This document shows positions 12,301 to 25,400 of a stretch of DNA of 64,000 nt, one piece after another. The stretch comes from Mycteria americana (taxonomy: Eukaryota > Chordata > Aves > Ciconiiformes > Ciconiidae): contig NC_134367.1 in the NCBI RefSeq assembly GCF_035582795.1, forward strand, positions 81,947,062 through 82,011,061, written 5' to 3'. A program made the position numbers and the translations under genes. Positions within the stretch are counted from its first letter, which is position 1; each line of letters begins with the position of its first letter. The notes under the pieces were generated by a model. It was not told the origin of the DNA, ran no database searches, and was given only the letters and a program-made list of their open reading frames with translations.

Positions 12301-14570
12301 AAGTTATTGGAAATTTCTCTTAGTTGTTAACCACTGTCATATGTTATTCATATGAGAAATGAAAAACTAGCCAAGATTTTTGTAACATGTTTTATTAATT
12401 TGGTTAACACTTTTAAAAAATGTATTTTAAAAACTATTAGCATTCTCTATGATAGCACACATAAATTATGTCAGCCAAAGAGTACAGCAGGTTACATCAT
12501 TGCCTTCTGTGACATTTATGAAGCCAGCATCTGCTGTGCATGATGGGTTGGCTTTTTCCAAAGCCTATCTAAGGGGTTTACAGCTGGCTTTCCAAATATA
12601 TGCCCTGCCATCTTCTTAAAGTGACACACACACACAGATCGTTGGCAGGTTTCGATTTTCATCCACTTTTCTCACTCAGCGGAGCCTGCTGGAGTCTCAG
12701 TTCTCGTGTGTGCTGGCAGTGAAGCCCTGAGTGTTACACAGATGTTTCTGTTACAGTAACACCTAGATGCCCAGATTGAGACTGTAATCCCATTTTAGTA
12801 CAAGTGAAGAAGTAGAAATTATTAATAGTTGCTTGTAGCATAGTGCAAGGGTTGAGACTGCTGAGTGCTGTAAAACTTGAAGAATACAGAGGCAGATTTT
12901 TTTTAAAAGTTTTTGATGCCCAATGATACAGATAAGATTCCACCCCCCCAGAAGAACCTACACTTCTCTCACTGAAATCTAGTAGTTAGGTGCCTTCAGG
13001 CATTTAATGGTCCCGGCTCTCTCTGCCTTTTAGGCACTTCACTTTGACAATCTAGCCTTTGCATTGTGCAGGGGGAAAGGCTGCAGATGTGCCTGTAGGG
13101 TTTTGTGAGTGCACGGAAGGTAGGGCTTTAAAGAACTTGGGATCTAGGCAGATGCAAAAACAAGAGTGCTGATAAAATAGCATCGCTCTATGATAAAATA
13201 GCATCAGTCCTGCCAGCCTCGGCGGGAAACTGTGTAAGTTGGTCTGCGTGGTTTATTTTGACCTGTTAGTTTTTTGTTTTGTTTTGCTTTCTGTGTTGAA
13301 CAGCACAAGCCTCCTGTGATGCGTTAGTGAAATAGGTGGAAGAACCTCACGGTCTTCCGTTTGCTTCTTTATCTTCCTCTGCTACAAAAATGACTTTTTC
13401 CTGTCTAGATTGACAGAACAATCTTGTGATATATGGGTGAAGATGCATGCATATGTGCATATGTGCCCGTGTGTGTGCATATATGTATATGAAGCGTTCC
13501 ACCCATAAGTCTTGAAATCAAACAAAGCCTCAGACCCCTGCAGTGCACCAAATCCTCTTGCAGTTCTGATACGTGCATAAAGCAGGCAACTAGTACTTCT
13601 TCCCCAAAAAGCTTTTCTGTGCTCTCCATTTATCTGGTTTTTGAGAAGCAAGCAGAGGTGAAATCCATGTTACCGAGAGGCACCCCAGTTTCTCTCACCT
13701 GATTGAAAGGATAGGCTTCAGATTCCCCTGCAAAACCCACCAGCAAAACACAAAGCTGGTACTGAGCCTTTTTTTCCCCTAAGCTCTTCAGTGGCCTGAG
13801 ATACCTTTCCTTGGGGCAGCAGTTCTGCCTGCAAAAAGCCAATCATTTCATCAAAGCCCCAGACTCTGGAGAACATGGGCTGTGCCATCACAGGGCTGCT
13901 TTTCAAGGAGGCATCTGTGCTTAGCATATGGCAACTATTTATTATAGCTGTTGCATTGAGAAACAACAATTCCCATGATAATTGTTTCTCGTATATCAAG
14001 ATGCTTCAATCTCTGTTTCCCACAACATTCTGCTTGTCTGGTATGTGTGTGCCAATGTCACCACAGTCCTAGCAGACAGTTGTCTACGTTTTGTCATTAC
14101 TGAGGGTAAACAGACATGACTTGAGTGGGAAGGAGAGCGGGGGAAGTGGACTGCTAATTTAGTCTGGCTTTAATACTGCACTGTGAAAGAAGTACTGAAT
14201 GATTTGTGGGCAATATTTACAAACCTCCCCTCCCTCAATCCATCCATCCTTTTTCTTCAAGCACACATTGTTTAAGGTCATTAATGCTTGTTATTTGCCA
14301 GAATGCAGTACAGACGATGCTTGGTTTTGCAAGGGGATGGGGGGACTTTTCCGTCCCCCCCATCAACTAGTGCTCTGTTCATTATTCCAAAAGAAACACT
14401 CCTGTGTTCCCTTGAAAGTATGTAACGTGCATGGACATTTACTCACACATGCATGCATACACTTTCAGCACCTATATACAATATATACCCTTTCTCCTTT
14501 TGCATACAGTAATCACGTACATGCCTTTCATATGCTAGATGTCAAAATCCCTAAACACAAATTAATTATA
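6350..14570. other. No intact gene recognised
   Basis: Mostly A/T-rich intergenic DNA. The first part (to about 7600) may hold further eroded pieces of the minus-strand transposon-type gene, for instance an open minus-strand stretch near 6655-6760. From 7600 on I see only short unrelated open frames, small CA and T runs, and no recognisable repeat family. Confidence 0.5.
13170..13205. repeat. Two direct copies of a 15-bp word
   Basis: TGATAAAATAGCATC occurs at 13170-13184 and again at 13191-13205 without mismatch, a 21-base period. Confidence 0.9.
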
Positions 14571-14740
14571 AAAAGAAAGAAAGAAAAGAAAAGAAAAGAA
14601 AAGAAAAGAAAAGAAAAGAAAAGAAAAGAAAAGAAAAGAAAAGAAAAGAAAAGAAAAGAAAAGAAAAGAAAAGAAAAGAAAAGAAAAGAAAAGAAAAGAA
14701 AAGAAAAGAAAAGAAAAGAAGGAAAGAAAGAGAAGAAAAA
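14571..14740. repeat. (AAAAG)n pentanucleotide array, about 28 pure units
   Basis: Positions 14581-14720 are an uninterrupted AAGAA/AAAAG repeat, flanked by imperfect GAAA and GGAAAGAAAG units. All purines lie on the plus strand. The long open frames read from it (KEKK or FSFLF repeats) are artefacts. Confidence 0.99.
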
Positions 14741-16424
14741 CACAGTATAAGGTAGCCTCCCACTGTCTCGTCACCTGCAAGACCTTGACTTTTGCTGCCT
14801 GACCTGGCTATGATGTTCCCTTGTGGGCTTTGAGTTTTGGAGAACATTACAGGGGCCGATTTTGAGAATGGGCACGCCATTGCAGCAGTTCAGCATCTAG
14901 GCTCTTTGTTTGCATAAATCAGTGCAACTCCATAGACTTTCAGCATGAGTGTTTTGGCCCATGCCAGGTGAGGTTTGGATCCATAACATTTGATGATGCT
15001 TCCTTTTTAAAATTATTTTGGTTTTGTATGGTTGTTTGGGGGAGAGAAGGGATAGGATGCACCTTTTATTAGTTAATGAAAGCACATTATACCTGGAGAT
15101 GGCTGAGCAAAACCAGCATCTGAGACTTCTGTGCAACAGATAAATGTTGCACTCATTTCCTCAGATGGCCAGAGCCACTCCTGAGAAGATGTAAGCATTA
15201 AAAATCATTATTTAATTTAAATAAATACAATTCAGGATTTAAATTAAAAATCAGAATTTAAGTTTGATGCAGCAATCAAGGATGAGGTAGGAAGGGTGTT
15301 GACTCTTAAAATATTTTAACACAGGTCATGCTACAGCAAAACTCGGGCAGAACCAAGATTTGATCTCAGCTCATTCTGTGTGTACTAAAGCAGAGAGAAG
15401 AGTCTATTCTTGAGAAATTAGGTTCTGTTCAAAACACAGCATTACTCCCTTACAAAGGACCCAAGCTCTTCACGCCATGATGAGAGCTCTGATGATACTC
15501 AGCATTTGTGAATCTGACTCTTGTTCTTTTGTGTGGCACTGATGTGTTTACACTAACCGGAGGACGTTCACGTGTACCATATTATTCATGAGTTCATCTG
15601 ACTTTAACCAGCTTGTCTGCTTTCATGGTAAAACCTGAGATGAAACAATTTTGGTTGTGTGATGAGGTGGTGCAGCTCTTAGTGAAGTTACATGACTCTG
15701 CTGCTTTATACCCTGCTAACTGGGTCCTGTATTTGCATGTAAAAGTCTGACTTCATAATGCTGCTTTATTTTTGGCTTCGTGCAAGCTGTTTCTAGTTGA
15801 ATCAATAGTAAAACTGCTCCTTAAGGCAGATAAATATGTAATTAGTAGAAATAATGGAGCAGTAGTCAGTCAGCTGCAAAACTGATGCTTCATCTAAATG
15901 TGTGTAAGGCACTTTATTTAGCTGGCATGTTGCTAACATCTATTAAGTTAAATTATGAGAAGTGTTTTGAGGCCTTTCACACAGAATGTGAAGCTTTTCA
16001 TTCCTTATTTACATGTGTGAAAATATATGCATGGAGATTTCAACCCATGAATTAACTCCAGAGGAAAACAAACCACCAGATAAACACAAAGCCTGGGTTT
16101 GTGTTTGGGTTTATTATTTTTTCCCTTTAGAAAGGAAAGAAGCATCCTTACAGAATTTTCTGATTAATTTATTCAAAGACCTTAATTGATGTATCACAAC
16201 ACAGCAGTATAATTTACATGGCATTAAAAAATGAAATTGCTTAGTTCTTCACACTGGCAGCAGCCAGCTGAGAGAGTAACGAGAAGTCAATCTTTGATGG
16301 TCATTTTTATGACTTTGAAACATGTGCTTGTATTTAAATCTCACCTCATGCTTTTGGGTTTTCTAAATATTGAAATATTATGCAGTGTTTTATTAACACC
16401 GGTTAACACTGGTAGCTCTGGGCC

Positions 16425-16475
<51 letters not shown>
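16425..16475. repeat. (GATA)n tetranucleotide array, about 12 units
   Basis: Pure GATA repeat of roughly 50 bases ending in a slipped GATGATAG. No gene is adjacent. Confidence 0.98.
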
Positions 16476-16479
16476 GATA

Positions 16480-19400
16480 GTCAGTTCCAGATCCTGCTGG
16501 AAGTCACCATACATCCCAGAGCTTTAATGCAAATGCAAAACCCATGCAAAGCAACCTCTGGATTGGATAATTAAATGTTAGCAATCAGAAACCTGTTTGA
16601 TAGTTTGCTTCTGGGAGGCAGCTGTGGAAAGAAGTAGTTTATCACAGTATCAAAGAAGTGCAACAAGACGTATGCGTGTATGTAAGGGCTGCGTGTCCCC
16701 AGTGGAAGAGATGTTTTTAACTTAGTCCACCTGATCCTTCAGGTTTTGGATCTGGGGACCTCTACACTTCTACAAGCAGGCTAAACGGTGTAGCGTGGAG
16801 CACAGCTGAGACATGCCCAAGACCGGTGAAGTGTCATCTCTCAAACAGCGGATGTCTCTGCTCTGCAGCCCAAGGTCCTACTCCACTAGCTACTCTGCCA
16901 GGAACCAGGAGGGAGATGAGCGGTGAGAGGAGAGTAGATGGGTGAGAGGAGAGTATTTCCCTGTACAAGGGCGTTTTACTAGTAGCATAAGAAAAGCTGG
17001 AAAAAATTACAGATCTTTGGTTTTCCATCTCCCTACAAGCACAAAGTACCTTGTCCCACTGTCTCATAAAGATTTTAAAGATGGTTTTAATACTTGAAAC
17101 TTCCTCCATCTTCAAAGAACAACAAGACTTCGAGACAGATATGTGGGAACTCACTTAGCCAAGTATTGCAATTTTAGTTCGTCTGCAATGATCTGCAAAC
17201 CACAGACTCTGAAATGAGCAAGGGGTTATGTGAATGTTCCGTATAAGTATTTATTTTTATTTTCTTTAGCAGAAGCTGTCAAATAAAGCATCTCCTGCCC
17301 CTCAGAGCTTTTGCAGTCTGTGCAGAGCTTCTGCAAGCCAGGGCTTCGCTTAGTACACTTAATTAGAGTTTGCTTATTATAACAGTGCAAAATACAAGCT
17401 GGTTTTACTCTGGGAATTAAATTTTGCTGCATTCTGTTCTTGGTTAGCATCAGTTGCTTCCTAGTATTGGCAAGGATGCTCATGAAATCTGGGCATGTCT
17501 GGTGCAGGAAAGGTTAGTAGATTTAACAAGGAGGCATTAAAAATTGATTTAATAGAGTAGTAGCCTGGACTTTAGTATGTAGCATAATTTCAGCATTGCT
17601 CCAGGGTAAGTATTCAATTTTGACTTTTTATTTTTTTCATTCCAGACTAAATGAAACAGATGCCTCTCAATACACTTCTTTGCTAAACACACTCTGAGAA
17701 TCCTCCATCCGATTGTAAGTGATTATATGGCTAAAAATGCAGTTTGTAATAGAGAAAACAGATGCAGTGATAATTATCCCAGTGCCCTGCATATCAAACA
17801 TTAACTATTGGTGGTGGGAAAAAAGAGGCTGAAATCAAAACAAAGTGGGATTTGCTGCACCAGATCAGACTATCAGTTCGGGTTGCCTGACACTGTCTTC
17901 AGATACGGGCTGAGCTTGATAATTCATAAATAAATCAGGAATGCTTCTTTATAACATTGCAAAGAATGTATAATGCTTCTTAGGTTCACTCAGTTGTTTG
18001 CACTTGATTCTTGCTAGTCAGGCATGGAACTCAGAGGGTCTTGGGGCTTCTAATTATAATTATTTGGGTATTTTAAATCTACAACCTGAATTTTCCATGC
18101 AGTTTTACTGCCCCCAAAAGCAGTAGCCAGCTATGCTCTGCCTTCAGTAATACGGGAACTGAAATGCCTTGATAGGAAGTTTGAGGTTGGATCACTGAAA
18201 TAAGTTTTGCCTGTGGCTGTTGCGGAAAATTCCATGTGGATGTGCAAGCTTATCATCTGATCTTCCAAGATGCTGGTGAGTATAGCACTAGCCAGAGCGA
18301 CCAGCGTGTATGCAAGACCTTAGCCCAGGCTGGAAGGTTTAGTCCTTCGACTAAAATCATTGCAGCTGTTTCTGATTGCTCTTGTTTTGCCGTCATATAG
18401 CTGAAGATGATTCAGTTTTAAAATATAAGTGTCCAATAAATAGCCTGCAATATGATCTAATCTCTTCTGCTAATTTTTCTCGTTCGAGAAGGGTTTCAAA
18501 ACTGAAAATGTGAAACTCCTCTCTGAAGCTGACAAAGGTATTTGGCCCAGATTCCCGTCAACTAACTGGAGGCATCTAAACCTATGATGCCTAAGGGCGC
18601 TCACCCAGCATTAGCTGTCTGAAAGCTGGGCTGCTGCAGGTCCAAACTGGCAGTCTGTCTTCCTTCGCTTGCCAGTCAGGACACAACAGGTATTTTCAGA
18701 GGGCAGTTCAGCCCCTCCTAAAATAGGTGGGAAAATTGTCTCCCACAGGTGCCTGTTTTGTCTCTTGACTGTAAAGGGAGCCCAAAGTGCTGGCACGAGC
18801 TAGAAGCCTGATTTTTGGTGGCTTGGTTACCTGAGGTGAGTGTTACCCCAGTTAGCCTCGTTGTTCCCTTCGCTTCTGCTCAAGATAGAGGAAAGGCAGT
18901 CTGTTCCAGAGGGTTATTCAGTTCACCTGAGACCCGAATCTGCCCTTGGGAAGTGCTGTTTTTCCTTTTTGACTATTAGAAATGGGCAGCTCAGAGAGAT
19001 AGTGTTAGGATGAAACCAGATTGTCTTCCTGCAGCCTTATTCTGGAGGAGAGGGAGAGAGGACATGTTGCAGAGCCCCAGAGCTCTGCCAGTTCACTGGA
19101 AATCTCTCTCTGGGACCTGTTGCTCTTCCGAATAAGGAAGTCTGGAAGTGTTACCATCTATGGGACACAAATGCCTTAACAAAAGCTTTTGACTTACCAA
19201 GCTGGTTTGCTTCATGAAGTGAAGATATATGTTATATTGATTAGAAAACAGTCTGCTGGGACATCTGAACACGAACTCTCATGCCTGTAGACTTAACAAA
19301 GGAGGCTGCTTTTATTTTGAAAACTAAATATAATAATAATTCGTCGTTTGCCAACACATTGCTCCATAAAAGCGGCCTTGCTCATGTTGGTCCTAGTCAC

Positions 19401-22400
19401 ATTAACACAAGTTAGAAGTATGTGCCATCTTCTTCTGAGGTACAGATGAATGTGTTCATCTCATTCAGTTGTCCTAAAAGGATGGGCAATAGGATCAAGC
19501 TGCTGTGCTAGGCCTGTTACTTCAGTTCCTCCTCAGCTGGTCCAGCTTTGGTCAGAATCACGCTCGTGGGTTGGGCTCAGTGATCTGGAGTAGAGAAGCA
19601 TGACCCTGTAACACAAGGTAGCCAGAGGCTGGTGGTTAAAACAGGAAACTAATGTAAACTGCTTATCATTGACAGGTAGGTAAACTTTAGAAACTGGGTG
19701 AACTCACCTGTGTGAAATGTATGAGAAATAGGTCAAGGCCATGCTGTCTGTTTACCTGCTTTTAATCTCCACCAGGGCACAGCCATTTATCATCCTTCCA
19801 AAGTGAAAGCCCTGCTCAGTACAGAGGAACGGGCTGAAGTGCCGTGGCTGAGGACGCTTAGGACACACAGGTGTTCAGGTCAGAAAAGTCTAATGGACTT
19901 TCTGGGTTTGAAATAAGCCTCTCTAGATACAGTTTATTCTGATTATATTTGGCTGTCATTCTACATATGTCAAATATACTTACAGGATGATCTCCTAAGG
20001 GATGTTGTGGGGGCAGAAGAGGCTTGGTTTTTTGCAAAACTCTCCTTAAAGTTGGACAAAATGTTTAGAAATATCCCATATGTGTACCCATCCGGGAGAA
20101 AGGTGTGATATGTTAATGTGAAAAGCCATGTGCCCTGCTCTTGTTATAGAGGGAAGACATGAGAGAGAGGGGCTATTGGAAGCTGAAGGCAACGCCCGGG
20201 GCACACCTGAGACCAGGTCAGGTTTGACCCCAACACAAGACCCTTCTCCGCATTCTCCTGCACTGTGTGCTGAGCAGCAGCAGCAGCAGCCACAGCTTTG
20301 GTTCAGCAGTAATCACCGGCCTAGCCTGTCATTAGTGTCTGACACTAATTAATATGCCATGTGCTCTTTCAAGAGCACCAGATAAGTACTCGCAGCTTTT
20401 GCTAGGCAGATGGTAACTTTCCTTACTTGACCAGATTTGCTGATCTCCTCTTAGATATCTCACCCCTTGCACGGCTCTGCGGCCATACTGCGTCAGGTTG
20501 CTGAGCGTTGTCAGCCACAAACAAGAAGGATCCTGTTTGATTTTCGAAGCCACAGCCTGGGTAAAATCCTATTGCTCTTTTCTGGTACGTCTCCTTTCGA
20601 CATCAACTTTTTGTCTGAATTTTGTCTGAACACAGAAGAACAAGCTGCGGGTTTAAGCTCACTGTGGGCAGCAAATTCCCTCCCTCATCTTAAAAGCCTT
20701 TTGTTTTTCCACAACTTTGTAGCATCTTTTAGGTCTCAGGAGGGGAATTACTAGTTGTAAATTTCTTTACGTGTCCTCCTTTCACACTCCTCGGAGTGAA
20801 AAATAAAATGCTGCCCAGCTAGGCCATCCCTCTGACTCTGAATAAACATTTGTGTGAGGGCTCCCATTCTTGCCAAGGTGTTAGGATAACATTCTCATGC
20901 TGATTCCTCTGCCCTCCTTCAGCATCCCAGTGCTGGAGGTCCATTTCCGAGGCTTTGAAATGGCCATGCTCTCACCTCATCTCATACACATGGAAATCAG
21001 ATCACCAGAAGAAGTGAGCTTGTAAATCCCACTGTGAAGCCAACAGGGCAGCTTAGGAAATTATGACCTTCAGTATATTAATGCTGGAGCAAAGAGCTCC
21101 ATGCAGCCAAAGAGGCTGCAATGAAAATGGAGGAGACAGGGTTGGTCAGTGGGTCAGGGCACAGCTGAAGGGCTTGGACCTCCTTCCTTTGAACTCCACT
21201 GACCATTTTGCCATTGTTTCAGCAAAATTCAGGGCTGAGCATTTAAAACTTTTAACTTTTTGCTTATTTTTATACACTGAGGACAAAGGATCTCTTATCA
21301 TTAGCAACTGCTTGTGTAAGGGTTCAGAAACCACAGCTGATAGGGGAGCCATCTCATAGCGGGCACACACATGCCCAGATCGCCCTTGCCACAAACTTGA
21401 CAGACAAGAGACAAAGGGCTACAGCATACAAATAGCGTGGGTATTGCAGCAACACATTTCTGGCAAGAGGGGCCAGTGCCATCAACCACAAGACTAACTT
21501 GTCTCCTTAGCAGTTGTGTAAGACACAGAGGGGGCTGACTGGGTGTACAAACATCTCCTGCTTATGCTGCTTCTAATTAACCAGAGGAACTTGCTGCCAC
21601 GTGGTGTCAGGGAGGCAGATGATAACTCCTGCGACTGCACAGCGAGGAGAACAAGGCTTTGTCTGTGCTTCGGAGGGGATCTCGGTGTAGTTATTCCCCA
21701 AACCATGTTGGCAAGCCCTCCAGCTACCGGCCATCACGTCCTGTGTCCGGTATCGATCCTGCTAGTTTTCTGAGCAGAATTAGCGATGAACATTTCTGCT
21801 GGTTTAGTTGTACCTAAACAAGGGCTTTTCCTGGCGAAATGATGGTGGTAAGGGAAGGAACATTCTCCAGTTCCTGGCTGCCGTAGCTGGTCTGAGAGGA
21901 GTTTCCAGTGCAGACCTGGAAAGAGGTCTGCAGGCAGGAGGGTTATGTCAGTCCTCAAGTTTCACAGCTGGGATCCAGAAACGATTTTCTCTTCATTACC
22001 TAATTGTATAGGTAGCTCAATTTGTGGAGGGGATCTTTCTTGTTTCTTTCTTTTGAATTTCCTTCACTTGTGTACTCCAGCCGTGCCCAGGGAAGCACGT
22101 AGACTTCGGTTTGGTTGCACTGTCAGTGCCGCTGTTCTGTTTTCTGTAGATGCGAAGCAGTTCAGAAGGAGCCTATGTGCGAACAGGTAAGTGCATGGCT
22201 AAACCCACACCTCCGAGAGCTTAACTGGGCACTTCTGTTCACTCCTGCCCTCACACAAAGCCAGAGTGAGTAACTCTGGGTTTGAAGTGTCTCTCTGGTG
22301 ACAGTAGATAAGGTCAGTGTTGCTTGTTTAGAGTAAGGCAAATCAGGTACAGCGAAAGGCCTGAAGGGAAGGAGGGAAGGCTATTGTGAGAAAGACAATA

Positions 22401-25400
22401 CAGTCAGTATTGTTCTGTCCCTGTAAAAGAGAAAGGGGGCAGCGACCAAAGCCCTGATCTAGATTAGATCCAGAGGTCTTGCTGGGACTGCAATAAGATC
22501 ATCTTCAAAGCTGACTTAAATATTTGTTTTCTGATCTTGGGTAGGAGCTGGTTTGAGGATATTGCTTCAGGCACGTCTTGAATACAAAATAGCATGAAAT
22601 TCGTATTTGTCAGTGATCAGAGAGACAGATAGAAATAAGCTGTTTGGGAGATGAGAACTTTAACCAACACTGAAAGAAATTATACAGAAATCCCAAGAGT
22701 AGCCAAGTAGGGTATCTTAACATATTTTAAATGCCTATTAGTGTGGGCCTGTAGAGCAAGTGTCTTTTGATACACTGGAAAAAAATCAGCAAAAGAACAG
22801 TTCTCATGGCTCTTTGAAAAACTCCTGTTTATTAAAACCGAAGTAAGAGTTGGATTTCTGCCTGAAATCCTGTATTACAGACTGTGTCTCCCAGGTGAAA
22901 CCCCGTGTTCAAAGATAAACATGTGCACACCTTCGCTATACCCAAGCCCTTTATTGTTACGGATTACTTGTTTTAGAGGTCCCTGAGGACTTTTAAGTAA
23001 TTTTCTTGTAATCAGGGGGACACAGCGGAGCATGTGCAACAGCACTCGAAATGGGAATGTTCCTCATTCTGTATTAGCTGGCACACTCCTTCCAAGGGGC
23101 GTCTGGTTTGGGCTGTAGGGTTTTTCTAGTTCGTGTTTGTAGAGCTGTCTTACATCAAAAGAGAACCAAAAGAAAAGGGAACAAAATCTTAAAACCGTTC
23201 TCTTTCCTCTCCCACTACCGTGAAATATGCTCCCAAGAATGAGAGCAGGTCAAATTATTCAGCGTTGGTATATAAGTGCTTTGGGAAGGGTTACTAGGGC
23301 ATTTCCATTATTTGCTGTGGTTGTTTGGTGGTTGTGACATTTAGAGGGTACTTTGAAGAAAATAGCCCGGCTGGTAAATGACAGCAGAGAAAGGGGAAGG
23401 AAAGCAAATGGAGAGGAGGGAAGTTCACAGAGATTTCCTGACAAGATGAAAGGGTGAAGAAAACCCAGTGAGTTTTTATTCAAAAACCATTTTGGTGGCC
23501 TCTGAATGAGAGAACAGTTTCTTAGCGTGCTTAACAACTACTTGGTCCTGTCCAGGAGTACACTTCACCAAATGTCTGCTGTGTTTAACACCACAGTCAA
23601 CTTTGTAATGTGTGATGAGAATTATTTTTACAGCTGAGCTTCTTAAGAGAGGCCCACATGTGGTGCGTAAATCCTGGTGGGTTTTAACACACCTCAGTTG
23701 CACTAAAGAAGGAAATGCTGATCTCCACCAGGATTAATAAGGTACACAAAAGTATTAGCATCCAATGTTTAAAACAAATGAAAAGCAGCCTGGGAAGCTG
23801 GTGTCCTCTACAGGGAACCCAGTGTGTGCATGTAGGGGGACGGGGACTTTCCCTGCTGATTCTCAGCACAGTTTTGGTCATGTCATCTTTCCCATATGTC
23901 CTCTAATGTCACAACCTGCAGAGGAGACAATATAGTGACCGCTACTCCAGACGGACACAGTGATAATGTAGTGTTTGTACACGGCTTTAATGAAAGGTTC
24001 AGTAAGTCTCAGTGCTCTGGTATCAGGTGATGGCACAAATATTGCTAGGTACTTAACTAAAAACGATGAGCTTGGGGATAAAGTATTAGTCTGGCTTGAG
24101 AGGGAGTCTTGTGGGGGAGCACATTCCTATTTTGAATGTGACCTTGGGAAAATTGCTTAACCTGTCCTCTGTGTCTTTATTGCCCAACTCCAAACCCGAG
24201 TTGATAGGTTACTGCCTTGTTTGCAGGATTGCATGAGCAAATTAATCAACCTCCGAGAGACACTCAGCTACTACAGCGATATAAATAGAGCTCGGCAGGA
24301 AACTCTTCTCAGATCCTTAAACTTTATTGCACATCAAGATAAAACTATCTTTCAAAGGTTGTTTGGTGAATTGGTAATTGAAACACATACATAGAACAGA
24401 CATCGTTTTGGTGGTAAGTGTGCTCATATGGGATGTGGATTCACATTCAGATTGCCATTAACTCATTTCATAGACGGACTTGAATGTGGGGCTTTCCTTT
24501 CCTGGAAAACTGTTCCGAATTGGGGTGTTTGGTTAAAAAAAGCTGTTTGTGTTTAAAAAAATAAATCTGACTGGCCCTGCACATAGTAAGAACAGGAGGA
24601 ATGTGATGCAAAAGTGCAAAATTTAAATATGGACCAATTCTTATAGAGAAGGCAAGGCACAAGGGGGGAGAAGAAAAGAAAAAAGAAAGAGAATATAAAA
24701 AGGCCTGCATATCTATCACCAAATGTGCCTTTCACAAAACATGTGGAAAAAAGCATCACGAAGAGTGCAACACAGCAGGCAAGGTGTAGACTGAATACAT
24801 AAACCTGTTCCCAAAGCACTGAATAGTGCAACGATATGGGACAGTGAAGTGTGAAACAGGGCAAATTTAGAGAAAGGAGAGCTGTGTCAGCAGCAGCATC
24901 AAAACGTAGAGACTAACATAGCCTTGCTTAAGAGAAATTAGAGTCTGGGAGAGAGGGGAGGGAGAAAGTGTTGATGCACTATAAGATTATCACACATTTC
25001 TAAAGAGGTCTGAGAGAGCTGACTTCCTGCTGTGGGGTTCCTCTCATATTGGTGTGAACAAGCATCACGCTATCACCTGCAAAGTCTTTAAGTGCAAGTG
25101 GTGACACTTCAGTATTCACAGCCTGCCTTAGAAAATCCAAGGGAAGCAAAAGAAAGATGAAAACCATGCAAGTCAAAAGGATGCTGCTCCCATTGTTCTT
25201 GCTGCTTGGTTAACTGGGAATCCCTTTGAGCAATGGAGAGGTCACATCTCCCCAGATGCGCTCTGCCCGCATCCTAGGGCAGGGCAGCGCTGCCAGTGTG
25301 GAAGCAGCTCCCTACAGACACCTTTCATGGTAACAATACAATGAAATCACCCTGCTAGGCAGGACACAAGCTATCACCACGAAAGCATGGGTTTAGCAGA

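Noticed and set aside
14199-14880. Open frames of 70-183 residues around the AAAAG array
   Set aside because: The residues are mostly KEKKR or FLFFS repeats generated by the pentanucleotide array.
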